Shown here: positions 53,820-62,257 of the stretch, one piece after another | Layout of the letters: each line of letters starts with the position of its first letter | Numbering within the stretch: the first letter of the stretch is position 1 | Assembly: GCF_001889305.1 (NCBI RefSeq) | Contig: NZ_CP013074.1 | Coordinates: 1,178,001 to 1,242,000 of the forward strand | Reading direction: 5' to 3' | DNA: 64,000 nucleotides | Source: Dehalococcoides mccartyi | GTDB taxonomy: Bacteria; Chloroflexota; Dehalococcoidia; Dehalococcoidales; Dehalococcoidaceae | Made by a program: the position numbers and the translations under genes | The notes under the pieces: model-generated | The model's database searches: none | What the model was told of the DNA's origin: nothing | What the model saw: the letters and a program-made list of their open reading frames with translations, nothing else

Positions 53820-54107
53820 ATGAAGCTAAACCGCGAAGATGTACTCCATATTGCCCGCCTGGCTAAACTGGGGCTGGAGGAAGATGAAATAAACCGCTTG
53901 AGTAAAGAGCTTTCAGCCTTGCTGGAGCATTTTGAGGTACTGCAGCAGGTGGATACCACCGGCGTAGAGCCGACCGCCCAGTCCACCCCGGTTAAAAGCG
54001 TACTTAAAGAGGATATTATAAAGCCCTCTTATGACCGTGAGGAGATACTTTCAAATGCCCCCAAACGCGAGGGTGATTACGTGCGGATACGGGCGGTGAT
54101 GGAATAA
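53820..54107 (+). CDS. gatC: Glutamyl-tRNA(Gln)/aspartyl-tRNA(Asn) amidotransferase subunit C
   Basis: 95 residues: 'DVLHIARLAKLGLEEDEI', 'ELSALLEHFEVLQQVDTTGVEP' and 'SNAPKREGDYVRI' are characteristic. The small belt subunit that holds GatA and GatB. The stop overlaps the gatA start by one base (TAATG). No gatB is within the window. Confidence 0.96.
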   Translation: MKLNREDVLHIARLAKLGLEEDEINRLSKELSALLEHFEVLQQVDTTGVEPTAQSTPVKSVLKEDIIKPSYDREEILSNAPKREGDYVRIRAVME

Positions 54108-55567
54108 TGACAGATTTAATCAAGCTGACCATTGCCCAGTCCCATAAACTGCTGAAAGAACGAAAGCTATCTTCCGCCGAGCTTACCCAAGCCCATCTGG
54201 ACAGGATAGAAAAACTTGAGCCTGAGATAAAGGCTTTTATGACTGTCTGCCCTGAGAGTGCTTTAGCCCAGGCTAAAGCGGCTGACGAAACTATAAAACA
54301 GGGGCATATCCGCCCGCTGACCGGTATCCCCATGGCCCTTAAAGATGTATTATGCACCAAAGGTATCCGCACCACCTGTTCCTCCAAGATGCTGGAAAAC
54401 TTTGTGCCCCCGTATAATGCCCACGTGGTGGATAAACTGGCCGAAGAAGGGGCGGTGCTGCTGGGTAAAACCAACATGGACGAGTTTGCCATGGGTTCTT
54501 CCACCGAAAACTCGGCCTTCTTTACCACCCGAAACCCTTGGAATACCGCCAAAGTTCCCGGCGGCTCTTCCGGAGGTTCGGCTGCCTGCGTGGCTGCTTC
54601 GGAAGCGGTCTTTTCACTGGGTTCGGATACCGGCGGGTCTATCCGCCAGCCGGCCAGCTTCTGCAGTGTTACCGGACTGAAACCAAGCTACGGCATGGTA
54701 AGCCGCTACGGGCTGGTAGCCTTTGCCAGTTCGCTTGACCAGATAGGCCCTTTTACCAAAGATGTTTTGGACTGTGCTCTGGTAATGAATGCTATTGCCG
54801 GCTTTGATGACCGTGACTCCACCTCCGTCCCCCAGGCAGTGCCAGATTTCAGCAGCTGCCTTGACGGGGATATAAAGGGGTTTAAACTGGGTGTACCCAA
54901 AGAATATTTCAGCCAGAATATGAGGGCGGATATAGCCGAGAAGATAAATGACGCGCTGAGCGTACTTTCGGGTCTGGGTGCAAGCGTAGACCACGAGGTA
55001 TCTCTGCCCCATACTCCATACGCACTGGCGGTTTATTACATACTGGCACCCTCCGAGGCTTCGGCCAATTTGTCACGATATGACGGGGTAAAATACGGTT
55101 ATTCTTACAACCAGACCGAAAACATGTGGGAAGCTATGGAAAAGACCCGCGCCAAAGGATTCGGACCTGAAGTAAAACGCCGTATTATGATAGGCACTTA
55201 TGCCCTTTCTGCCGGCTATTATGACGCCTGGTATGTCAAAGCCCAGAAGGTACGCACACTTATAAGTCAGGAATTTAACAATGCCTTTGAAAAATATGAC
55301 GCCCTGATAACCCCTACTACCCCCAACCTGCCTTTCAGTGTCGGTGAAAAGCTGAATGACCCCTTTGAGATGTACATGTGTGATACCTGTACTATCCCCA
55401 TAAATATTGCCGGATTGCCCGCCATAAGCATACCGGCTGGTTTCGTAGATGGTTTACCGGTGGGTTTACAAATTATAGGCAAGCCCTTTGCTGACCAGAC
55501 TATCATGCGCATAGCCCATGCCTTCCAGTGCGCCACTGCCTGGCACAAGGAAACGCCCAGGTTATAG
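54107..55567 (+). CDS. gatA: Glutamyl-tRNA(Gln)/aspartyl-tRNA(Asn) amidotransferase subunit A
   Basis: Amidase-signature enzyme that releases ammonia from glutamine for the indirect Gln-tRNA (or Asn-tRNA) route. The catalytic triad is complete and at the canonical positions: Lys79 (PMALKD), cis-Ser154 (PGGSSGGSAA) and Ser178 (LGSDTGGSIR). 486 residues, normal. Translationally coupled to gatC. Confidence 0.97.
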   Translation: MTDLIKLTIAQSHKLLKERKLSSAELTQAHLDRIEKLEPEIKAFMTVCPESALAQAKAADETIKQGHIRPLTGIPMALKDVLCTKGIRTTCSSKMLENFVPPYNAHVVDKLAEEGAVLLGKTNMDEFAMGSSTENSAFFTTRNPWNTAKVPGGSSGGSAACVAASEAVFSLGSDTGGSIRQPASFCSVTGLKPSYGMVSRYGLVAFASSLDQIGPFTKDVLDCALVMNAIAGFDDRDSTSVPQAVPDFSSCLDGDIKGFKLGVPKEYFSQNMRADIAEKINDALSVLSGLGASVDHEVSLPHTPYALAVYYILAPSEASANLSRYDGVKYGYSYNQTENMWEAMEKTRAKGFGPEVKRRIMIGTYALSAGYYDAWYVKAQKVRTLISQEFNNAFEKYDALITPTTPNLPFSVGEKLNDPFEMYMCDTCTIPINIAGLPAISIPAGFVDGLPVGLQIIGKPFADQTIMRIAHAFQCATAWHKETPRL

Positions 55568-55583
55568 AGAGGTTGGGAAATCC

Positions 55584-56048
55584 ATGATTAAGCAACCAAG
55601 CGAATGGTACCAAACCAGCAGTGAGACTGTTTCCGAACTGGAAGCAAATTTAAGCCAAAAGGAAGCGAAAAAATACCGACTTAAATGGCTTAAAACAGTC
55701 CTTTACCAGATGGACAATTTCGGACAAAACTGTGAAGATTGCAGCATGTTCCGCCATGCACTGACTGCCTGCCTGAAAACTCTGAAGAATAAACCTGTTG
55801 CCAAAGGTGATGAGGAATCCTACTTCAACACCTTAAACGGGATTGTTATTCACCTGCAGAGTAAGCACAAGCTGACACCCCCCGGTGAAAACATGGGCAT
55901 CTGGCTGGCGCTAGGGCTGGCCATAGGTGCAGAGCTGGGATATGTGCTGAACAATATGGCTACCGGGGTTACTATAGGACTGGTTACCGGGTTGGTTATA
56001 GGCGGGATTCTGGATATCGCCGCCCGCAAACAGGGGCGCGGTATTTAA
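55584..56048 (+). CDS. Unknown protein with C-terminal glycine-rich membrane segments
   Basis: 154 residues. A charged, helical N-terminal part (residues about 1-105, including 'EDCSMFRHALTACL' with a cysteine pair) is followed by two hydrophobic glycine-rich helices ('LALGLAIGAELGYVLNN', 'GLVTGLVIGGILDIAA'), a glycine-zipper type hairpin. No family recognised. The frame extends to 55518, but the ATG at 55584 with GGGA upstream is preferred. It is 16 nt after gatA, so it probably shares its transcript. Confidence 0.7.
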   Translation: MIKQPSEWYQTSSETVSELEANLSQKEAKKYRLKWLKTVLYQMDNFGQNCEDCSMFRHALTACLKTLKNKPVAKGDEESYFNTLNGIVIHLQSKHKLTPPGENMGIWLALGLAIGAELGYVLNNMATGVTIGLVTGLVIGGILDIAARKQGRGI

Positions 56049-56131
56049 AAACGGTTGGTTAGTATAAATAATCAGGCGGCTGGAAACAGCCGCTTTCTGT
56101 TTATTTCTTAAATTTAGAATGTACAGCATCA

Positions 56132-56160
56132 TTGACATTTTGTATATATCGTTTTACAAT
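56132..56160 (+). promoter_or_regulatory. Promoter of the DUF2178/XRE/ABC operon with operator-like repeat
   Basis: TTGACA and TACAAT with 17-bp spacing, a near-consensus promoter. TTTGTAT (56139-56145) and ATACAAA (56159-56165) form an inverted repeat across the spacer and -10 box, a plausible operator for the XRE protein. The -10 ends 8 nt before the first ATG, so the mRNA is nearly leaderless. Confidence 0.75.
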
Positions 56161-56168
56161 ACAAACCT

Positions 56169-56543
56169 ATGAGTATTAAAGCTTACCGGTATATAGTCAT
56201 TTCACTATCAGTAGCCATAGGTAGCATTGTAGGATGGGCTGCGATTAACGAATGGTATCTGGTAGGGCTGCTGGCAGTGCCTCTGCTTATAGGCATGAGT
56301 ATATTTCTGAGAAGCCAAGTACGGGGTGTATTGGCAGACGAACGCCAGTACCGTATTCAGGAAAAGGCGGCCAGCTTTACTATCCGTATTTTCGGCCCGG
56401 TAGTCGGCATAGCACCCCTGATTTACCTGATGATAAATGAAAACGCCGCTTCTTCTCCCGAATATTGGCTGCTTGTCGGAATGGCAATATTTTTCATTCT
56501 GCTGTATGACTTGGCAAATCTTTACTACCGCAGCAAAATGTAG
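56169..56543 (+). CDS. DUF2178-like membrane protein
   Basis: 124 residues with four hydrophobic helices (about 8-25, 30-47, 72-92 and 100-116) and the loop 'DERQYRIQEKAASFTIRI', which fits the DUF2178 family often found beside small XRE regulators. Function unknown; it might sense membrane state and gate the regulator. It has no ribosome site and a start at the transcript end (leaderless). Confidence 0.75.
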   Translation: MSIKAYRYIVISLSVAIGSIVGWAAINEWYLVGLLAVPLLIGMSIFLRSQVRGVLADERQYRIQEKAASFTIRIFGPVVGIAPLIYLMINENAASSPEYWLLVGMAIFFILLYDLANLYYRSKM

Positions 56544-56548
56544 ATACC

Positions 56549-56758
56549 ATGCAAAACAAACTCAAGGTTTTAAGAGCCATAAATAACCTTACTCAGGAAG
56601 AACTGGCGGACAAACTGGGTATAACCCGCCAGACTGTTATATCTATAGAGCGGGGGAAATACTCCCCTTCTCTGGAACTGGCTTTTAAGATAGCTGCCCT
56701 TTTTAAAACAACTATAGAAGAAGTATTTACATATAATACTGAACAGGAAGGACAATGA
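56549..56758 (+). CDS. XRE-family helix-turn-helix regulator, YozG-like
   Basis: 69 residues, a single HTH domain: 'LKVLRAINNLTQEELADKLG' and 'ITRQTVISIERGKYSPSLELAFKIA' cover the five helices. The compact form lacking any sensor domain is typical of regulators that control neighbouring membrane or ABC genes. The stop overlaps the next ATG by 4 bases (ATGA). Confidence 0.9.
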   Translation: MQNKLKVLRAINNLTQEELADKLGITRQTVISIERGKYSPSLELAFKIAALFKTTIEEVFTYNTEQEGQ

Positions 56759-57675
56759 TAGAAGTAAGCAACCTCAGCAAAATCTTCAAGGGCAAAACGG
56801 TGCTGGATAATATCACATTTAATGTCGCCCCGGGGGAAATATTCGGTTTTCTGGGGCCAAACGGCGCCGGAAAAACCACCACCATGAGAATTATTTTAGG
56901 ACTTTTAAACCCCAGCAGCGGCCAGGCAACCTTGAATGGCAAAAATCTGGCTAGAGATGATGCCGCCAGAAGCAAAGTGGGAGTGCTGCTGGAGGTGGAC
57001 GGCATTTATGACCGCCTGAGCGCCTATGAAAACCTGCGGTATTTTGCAGATATCTACCAGATACCCAACCGCGAAGCCCGGATAAATGAACTGCTGGAAT
57101 TTTTTGACCTGAACGGACGGCGGAATGACCCGGCAGGCAAATTTTCAAAGGGCATGAAACGTAAACTGGCTCTGGCAAAAGCTATTATGCACAAACCGGA
57201 GGTTCTCTTTCTGGACGAGCCGGCCTCAGGGCTTGACCCCGAAGCTCAGAAAAACTTCCGTGACCTTATCCTGTCCCTCTCACGCGAGGGGAATATGACT
57301 ATTTTCCTGAATTCGCATGACCTGGACGAAGTCCAGCGTATCTGCAATAAAGTGGCCATTATCAAAGGCGGCAAACTGCTGGCCTGGGATAGTCTGACCA
57401 ATTTGGATAGGAAAAACCGCCAGCCCGGCATGGAACTTTCCTTTGGCAACACAAATGATATTGAGCAAGCCGAAAAACTGCTCACCACCGCCAAACTGGC
57501 GGTTGATATCCACCGCACCCAGGAGGGCCTAACCCTGACCCCGGCTGAAGGGGTAGATACCCCGAAGATAATCAGCCATCTGGCTAGTCATAATATCAGG
57601 CTGGAAGAAGTACGCAAACTCAAACGGTCTCTGGAAGAGATATATCTGGAGACTATGAAACAGGAGACCAAATAA
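56755..57675 (+). CDS. ABC transporter ATP-binding protein
   Basis: 306 residues. Walker A GPNGAGKTT, signature 'FSKGMKRKLALA', Walker B VLFLDEPASGLDP and the H-loop 'FLNSHDLDE'. The C-terminal 90 residues form the extra domain of CcmA/DrrA-like exporters. It pairs with the permease encoded next and is coupled by overlap with the XRE gene. Confidence 0.93.
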   Translation: MIEVSNLSKIFKGKTVLDNITFNVAPGEIFGFLGPNGAGKTTTMRIILGLLNPSSGQATLNGKNLARDDAARSKVGVLLEVDGIYDRLSAYENLRYFADIYQIPNREARINELLEFFDLNGRRNDPAGKFSKGMKRKLALAKAIMHKPEVLFLDEPASGLDPEAQKNFRDLILSLSREGNMTIFLNSHDLDEVQRICNKVAIIKGGKLLAWDSLTNLDRKNRQPGMELSFGNTNDIEQAEKLLTTAKLAVDIHRTQEGLTLTPAEGVDTPKIISHLASHNIRLEEVRKLKRSLEEIYLETMKQETK

Positions 57676-58370
57676 TGCAAAATATACTAACCGTAGCTAA
57701 AAAAGAAATGCGGGATAATTTCAGCAACAGGGGTATGCTTATTCAGGCACTTATCATGCCCTTGTTGTTTGGTTTCCTTTATTCCAACAACCTGTCAAAT
57801 CAGCCGGGCTTGGGTTTATCCATTAACGGAGTGGTTTTTTACCTGTCTATCATGATAAGTGCCTTTATGTCTTATATGTTTCTCAGCCAGGCATTCGTAA
57901 TGGAAAAATACACCCGCACTATTGAAAGCCTGATGTGCACCCCGCTCAGCCTGCGGGATATTCTGCTGGGCAAAGTGCTGGGGGTAAGCGCCTCCACCTA
58001 CCCTTTTGTCCTGCTGGCAGTTTTGATACCCATTATCCGTACCGGACTTGAAAACGGGGAGTTTATACTGCCCTCGCTGGCTATATTTGTGCAGGTGCTG
58101 TTTGTGACACCGCTGGTTATTCTGGGTTTTGTAAACCTGATGGGCTTTTTAAACCTGTATGTGGGGCTGAAAGAGTACCGCATTTTAAACCTTATAGTTT
58201 TTGTGCCCATGTTCGGGCTGATGGGTGCGGGTATAGGTCTGGCCAGCAATATTGATGCCCAATGGACTTTGGTGGGCATAGTAGCCGGAGCGGCAATATT
58301 GATTCTGGGTATTTCTACTTACCTGACCCGTTTCCTCAGCCGGGAAAGGATAGTAACCACCCTGCCTTAA
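57675..58370 (+). CDS. ABC-2 type permease
   Basis: 231 residues with six hydrophobic helices: 'LIMPLLFGFLY', 'FMSYMFLSQAF', 'VLGVSASTYPFVLLAVLIP', 'LVILGFVNLMGFLN' and the last near the end. 'EKYTRTIESLMCTPLSLRDILLGK' is the conserved cytoplasmic loop of ABC-2 permeases. The one-base overlap with the ATPase stop couples them. The substrate is unknown (drug or lipid-like). Confidence 0.9.
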   Translation: MQNILTVAKKEMRDNFSNRGMLIQALIMPLLFGFLYSNNLSNQPGLGLSINGVVFYLSIMISAFMSYMFLSQAFVMEKYTRTIESLMCTPLSLRDILLGKVLGVSASTYPFVLLAVLIPIIRTGLENGEFILPSLAIFVQVLFVTPLVILGFVNLMGFLNLYVGLKEYRILNLIVFVPMFGLMGAGIGLASNIDAQWTLVGIVAGAAILILGISTYLTRFLSRERIVTTLP

Positions 58371-58390
58371 AATATTTTTATCAGCCTGTT

Positions 58391-58428
58391 TGCCCCCTGT
58401 GTATTATGTACACAGGGGGCATTTTTTT
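58391..58428 (+). terminator. Terminator of the ABC operon
   Basis: A 13-bp perfect stem TGCCCCCTGTGTA/TACACAGGGGGCA with a 5-base loop and seven T residues. Confidence 0.95.
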
Positions 58429-58508
58429 GACAGCGGTAAGTAAAGAGGAGTATTTTTTAGATTTAAATATATCTGTTATAATAGCTCTACCACAAACAGG
58501 AGAAAATA

Positions 58509-58991
58509 ATGCTTAGTGACATTTTAAAAATCCTGGAAAATGACTCCCGCATTACACCTGACAGACTGGCCTGCATGACCGGCCTTCCCGAAGGGGATAT
58601 CAGCCGCGAGATAAAACAGGCCGAAGCTGACAAGACCATCCTCAAATACAAAACCGTTGTCAATTGGGAAAAACTGGGCAACGAGCAGGTTTTCGCCTTG
58701 ATTGAGGTTAAGGTCAGCCCCCAGAGAGATGTGGGTTTTGATGCCATTGCCGAAAGGATTTACCGCTACCCGGAGGTGCGTTCCTGCTACCTGCTTTCAG
58801 GCACATATGACCTGCTGGTAATGGTAGGCGGCAAGACTATGCAGCTGGTTGCCAATTTCGTAGCCCAAAAACTGGCTCCTATTGAAGGCGTGCAGGGAGC
58901 GGTTACCCATTTCCTGCTGAAACGCTACAAAGAAGATGGTGAAATAATTGACGGCAACGATGATATCAAACGCGAGCCGGTAGTTCTTTAA
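58509..58991 (+). CDS. Lrp/AsnC-family transcriptional regulator
   Basis: 160 residues: an N-terminal winged helix ('RITPDRLACMTGLPEGDISREIKQAEADKTI' region) and a C-terminal RAM domain ('GSGTYDLLVMVGG'-like LLSGTYDLLVMVGGKT). A TATAAT at 58477-58482 and GGAGAA precede the ATG. It directly precedes an aminotransferase gene (22 nt), so it may control amino-acid metabolism together with it. Confidence 0.92.
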   Translation: MLSDILKILENDSRITPDRLACMTGLPEGDISREIKQAEADKTILKYKTVVNWEKLGNEQVFALIEVKVSPQRDVGFDAIAERIYRYPEVRSCYLLSGTYDLLVMVGGKTMQLVANFVAQKLAPIEGVQGAVTHFLLKRYKEDGEIIDGNDDIKREPVVL

Positions 58992-59013
58992 TAAACATTC
59001 AGAGGTTTGAGCT

Positions 59014-60210
59014 ATGACATCACTGGTGGGAACGGACAAAGGTTTTATCTCGGACAGAGCCAAAGAGCTCAAGCCTTCCGGCATACGCAAATTTTTTGAC
59101 CTGGCCGCCAAGATGGGCAGCGGAGCTATCTCTCTGGGTGTGGGTGAACCTGACTTTACAACCCCGTGGCATATCCGCGAATCTGCCATTTACGCTCTGG
59201 AAAAGGGCTATACCATGTACACCTCAAACGCCGGGCTTCTGGAACTCCGTCAGGAAATATCCAAATACCTGTACCAAACCTACAAACTGGAGTACAACCC
59301 CGAAACCGAAATCTTAATAACCGTGGGCTCAAGCGAGGCTCTGGACCTGGTTATGCGGGCCACCCTGAACCCCGGTGACGAAGTACTTATGACTGACCCA
59401 GCCTATGTGGCTTATCCTTCCTGTGTCTTTATGTCATACGGCAACTCGGTACAGATACCCACTTTTGAAGCTAACAATTTTGAAATAAGTGCGGCAGATA
59501 TAGCCCCCAGAATTACCCCCAAGACCCGTTCAATTTTGCTGGGGTATCCTTCAAACCCCACCGGGGCGGTTATGCCCAAGGCCAAACTGGCCGAGATTGC
59601 CAAGCTAGCCTGCGAGAAGAACCTGCTGGTGGTATCTGACGAGATATATGACAAGATTATCTACTCCGGTTTTGAACATACCTGCTTTGCCACTTTGCCG
59701 GGTATGCGCGAACGGAGTGTGATTATAAACGGCTTTTCCAAAACTTATGCCATGACCGGCTGGCGGATTGGCTATGCAGCCGGTCCAGCTGATATTATCC
59801 AGGCTATGACTAAGATACACCAGCATACCATGCTGTGCGCTCCTATTGCCGCCCAGAAAGCCGCCCTGGAAGCCCTGAGGAACGGGCAGGATGACGTGCG
59901 GCTGATGGTAGAGGAATATGACCGCAGACGCCGCTTTATAGTAAAAAGCTTCAACGACATGGGGCTGTCCTGCTTTGAGCCCAAAGGCGCTTTTTACACC
60001 TTTCCTTCAGTCAAAAAAACCGGACTGAGTTCAGCCGAATTTGCCGAAAAGCTGCTCCTGGAAGAAAAGGTGGCCGCCGTACCCGGCACTGCTTTTGGTG
60101 ACAGCGGCGAGGGTTACCTGCGCTGCTGTTATGCTACCTCCATGAAAGATATAGAAGAGGCTATGAAGCGTTTCCGCCACTTTTTAAAGCACAACTGTCC
60201 CGGAATATAA
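59014..60210 (+). CDS. PLP-dependent class I aminotransferase
   Basis: 398 residues of the aspartate aminotransferase fold type I. 'SLGVGEPDFTTP', 'YTSNAGLLELRQEI', the PLP Lys243 in GFSKTYAMTGWR, and Arg of 'RCCY' near 375 that contacts the substrate carboxylate. Could be an aspartate/aromatic or alanine-type enzyme; specificity cannot be fixed. Co-transcribed with the Lrp regulator. Confidence 0.92.
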   Translation: MTSLVGTDKGFISDRAKELKPSGIRKFFDLAAKMGSGAISLGVGEPDFTTPWHIRESAIYALEKGYTMYTSNAGLLELRQEISKYLYQTYKLEYNPETEILITVGSSEALDLVMRATLNPGDEVLMTDPAYVAYPSCVFMSYGNSVQIPTFEANNFEISAADIAPRITPKTRSILLGYPSNPTGAVMPKAKLAEIAKLACEKNLLVVSDEIYDKIIYSGFEHTCFATLPGMRERSVIINGFSKTYAMTGWRIGYAAGPADIIQAMTKIHQHTMLCAPIAAQKAALEALRNGQDDVRLMVEEYDRRRRFIVKSFNDMGLSCFEPKGAFYTFPSVKKTGLSSAEFAEKLLLEEKVAAVPGTAFGDSGEGYLRCCYATSMKDIEEAMKRFRHFLKHNCPGI

Positions 60211-60235
60211 GCCGGTTGTTTATTCAGTAAAACTA

Positions 60236-60258
60236 AAGCCCCGCCAAAAGCGGGGCTT
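60236..60258. terminator. Bidirectional terminator between aminotransferase and trpS
   Basis: AAGCCCCGC/GCGGGGCTT stem with a 5-base loop, between convergent genes, T-rich on both sides. Confidence 0.8.
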
Positions 60259-60291
60259 ATTTTATAACCTTAAATTTGCTAGTAGTTGGAA

Positions 60292-61263
60292 TCAGCGGAG
60301 ATTCATTTTCCGGCGGACTTCGTCAATAGTCTCCCGGGCTATCGCCCCTGCCCGTTCCGCCCCGTCTGCCATAATACGGTAAATCTCATCAGGGTTTTCA
60401 GCCAGCTTGCTTCTTTTTGCCCGGATAGGGCGCAAGTAGACGTTGATAGCTTCGGCCAGAGCCCGTTTGCACTGAACACAGCCTATGCGGGCATTTTGGC
60501 AGTCATCTGCAATCCGGGTAACCTCCTGCGGGCTAAAATAGTTATGCAGCTTGTACACGTTGCAGATATCAGGGTGTCCGGGGTCAGTCTTGAACTGGCG
60601 GGCGGGGTCAGTAACCGCACTCATTACTTTTTTGGCAGTCTCTTCCTCTGACAGAGCCAGCTCAATATGATTGTTGAGCGACTTGCTCATTTTGTCCTTG
60701 CCGTCCAGACCGACCACTGTGGGGAAATTGGTCAGGCGTGCCTGCGCCTCAGGGAAGGTATCCCCGAATTTTTCATTGAACCGGCGGACTATTTCACGGG
60801 TAAGCTCCAGATGAGGCAGCTGGTCAACCCCCACCGGCACTAAGTCAGCCTTGTAAAGGGATATATCTGCCGCCTGAAGCACCGGATAGCCTACCAGGCC
60901 ATAGTTAACATTATCAGGGTGCATCCTGACCTTTTCCTTGAAGGTGGGTACCCGAAGCAGCCAGCTTAGAGGGGTAATCATGCCGAACAGGGTAAAGAGT
61001 TCGTTTATTTCCGGCACCTGAGACTGAACAAACAGGATACACTTTTTGGGGTCCAGACCCGATGCCAGCAAATCCAGCATCATTTCATATATATTTTCTT
61101 TTAAGGCATCCGTTTCTTCCAAAGTGGTCAGAGCGTGAATGTCTACTACGCAGTAAATACATTCGTAATCATCTTGCAAGGCCACATAGTTTTTAACCGC
61201 TCCAAGGTAGTTGCCCAGATGGAGACGGCCTGTGGGACGGACACCGGAAAAAACCCGTTTCAT
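60292..61263 (-). CDS. trpS: Tryptophanyl-tRNA synthetase
   Basis: Class I synthetase of 323 residues. 'SGVRPTGRLHLGNYLGA' includes the HIGH-type motif (HLGN), 'IYCVVDIHALT', the PVGVDQLPHLELTREI segment and KMSKS in 'DGKDKMSKSLNN'. GGAGGAG precedes the ATG. Minus strand, downstream of ispH with a gap of 54 nt. Confidence 0.96.
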   Translation of the reverse strand: MKRVFSGVRPTGRLHLGNYLGAVKNYVALQDDYECIYCVVDIHALTTLEETDALKENIYEMMLDLLASGLDPKKCILFVQSQVPEINELFTLFGMITPLSWLLRVPTFKEKVRMHPDNVNYGLVGYPVLQAADISLYKADLVPVGVDQLPHLELTREIVRRFNEKFGDTFPEAQARLTNFPTVVGLDGKDKMSKSLNNHIELALSEEETAKKVMSAVTDPARQFKTDPGHPDICNVYKLHNYFSPQEVTRIADDCQNARIGCVQCKRALAEAINVYLRPIRAKRSKLAENPDEIYRIMADGAERAGAIARETIDEVRRKMNLR

Positions 61264-61317
61264 TTGCTCCTCCTAAATAACAGGTGGATTGTAACATAAG
61301 CTAAAGCTAATTTAAAG

Positions 61318-62172
61318 CTAAGTTCCGGCTGAAAGGCTGCCCAGATACGAACAGACTTCGGATATGGTGGTTTCGTCAGTGGAAGCCCCGGAGGTAATGC
61401 CGATACGGTTTACCCCCCTAAGCCATCCGGTTTGCAGTTCCGAAGCAGTTTCTATCAGATAAGTGCTGGACACAGTCTTGCACAAATCCAGCAAATGGCG
61501 GGTATTGGCGCTGTTATGCCCGCCGATAACCAGCATCAGGTCTACCCTGCCTGCCAGTTCCAAAGCGGCCGCCTGCCGCTCCCGGATATCGTGGCAGAGA
61601 GTATCCGCTATACGGATTTCAGCATCTTTCACCAGAGCCTGGTCTATCACATTTTTTACAAACGAAGTGAAACCGGTGGGTATCTGGGTGGTCTGGGAAA
61701 GCACCCCTATATATCGGGATACATCAGGCACGTCAACCAGTCCCTGCGGATTAAGAGTAGCCAGCCCGTCCCCGCCTGCCCAACCCATAATGCCCTTAAC
61801 CTCCGGGTGGTTTACATCACCGTAGATTACGGTAAAAAAACCGGCATCATGAAAGCGTTTGGCAGCTACCTGAGCCCTTTTCACAAACGGACAGGTAGTA
61901 TCCACTACCTCCAGCCCCTTAGATTTCAGTTCATCTAAAACTAAAGGCCCCACCCCGTGGGAGGAAATGGCTACCGTCCGGCCGGAAATGTCATCTATAT
62001 TCTTTACTACCCGGACACCCATGCCCGAAAGGCGGTTTAAGACCTGCTGGTTATGCACCAAGGCACCCAGCGTCTCCACCCCACCCTTTTCAGCGGCTGT
62101 TTTTTCCAGTATGTTTATAGCACGCCGCACGCCAAAACAAAAACCAATATTAGATGCACATTCCACTTTCAT
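61318..62172 (-). CDS. ispH: 4-hydroxy-3-methylbut-2-enyl diphosphate reductase
   Basis: Last step of the MEP isoprenoid pathway. The three cysteines that bind the [4Fe-4S] cluster are all present: Cys12 (FCFGVRRA), Cys94 (DTTCPFV) and Cys193 (TLCHDI); His40 and the GVLSQTTQ and 'GHNSANT' motifs are also present. 284 residues. No ribosome site; its -10 ends 11 nt before the ATG (short leader of about 4 nt). Confidence 0.96.
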   Translation of the reverse strand: MKVECASNIGFCFGVRRAINILEKTAAEKGGVETLGALVHNQQVLNRLSGMGVRVVKNIDDISGRTVAISSHGVGPLVLDELKSKGLEVVDTTCPFVKRAQVAAKRFHDAGFFTVIYGDVNHPEVKGIMGWAGGDGLATLNPQGLVDVPDVSRYIGVLSQTTQIPTGFTSFVKNVIDQALVKDAEIRIADTLCHDIRERQAAALELAGRVDLMLVIGGHNSANTRHLLDLCKTVSSTYLIETASELQTGWLRGVNRIGITSGASTDETTISEVCSYLGSLSAGT

Positions 62173-62183
62173 AGCTAAAAGCC

Positions 62184-62212
62184 ATTATATCCCGTATATC
62201 CTGCCAAAACAA
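62184..62212 (-). promoter_or_regulatory. ispH promoter
   Basis: TTGTTT and TATAAT with 17-bp spacing on the minus strand. Its -35 lies 7 bases from the -35 of the divergent aldolase promoter. Confidence 0.65.
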
Positions 62213-62219
62213 ATAGTTC

Positions 62220-62248
62220 TTGATTTAGATGCTTTAATGCTACATAAT
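62220..62248 (+). promoter_or_regulatory. Promoter of the aldolase-kinase pair
   Basis: TTGATT and CATAAT with 17-bp spacing; the -10 ends 9 nt before the ATG at 62258, giving a near-leaderless mRNA. It is back-to-back with the ispH promoter. Confidence 0.6.
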
Positions 62249-62257
62249 GGCTCTAAG

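Noticed and set aside
53711-53986. Long N-terminal extension of the NfeD-like frame
   Set aside because: It is antisense to gatC, rich in Ser/Arg, and unlike the family; the ATG at 53710 is the family start.
61967-62257. N-terminal extension of the aldolase frame to 61967
   Set aside because: It is antisense to the ispH coding end, has no ribosome site, and the predicted promoter lies within it. The barrel begins after the ATG at 62258.
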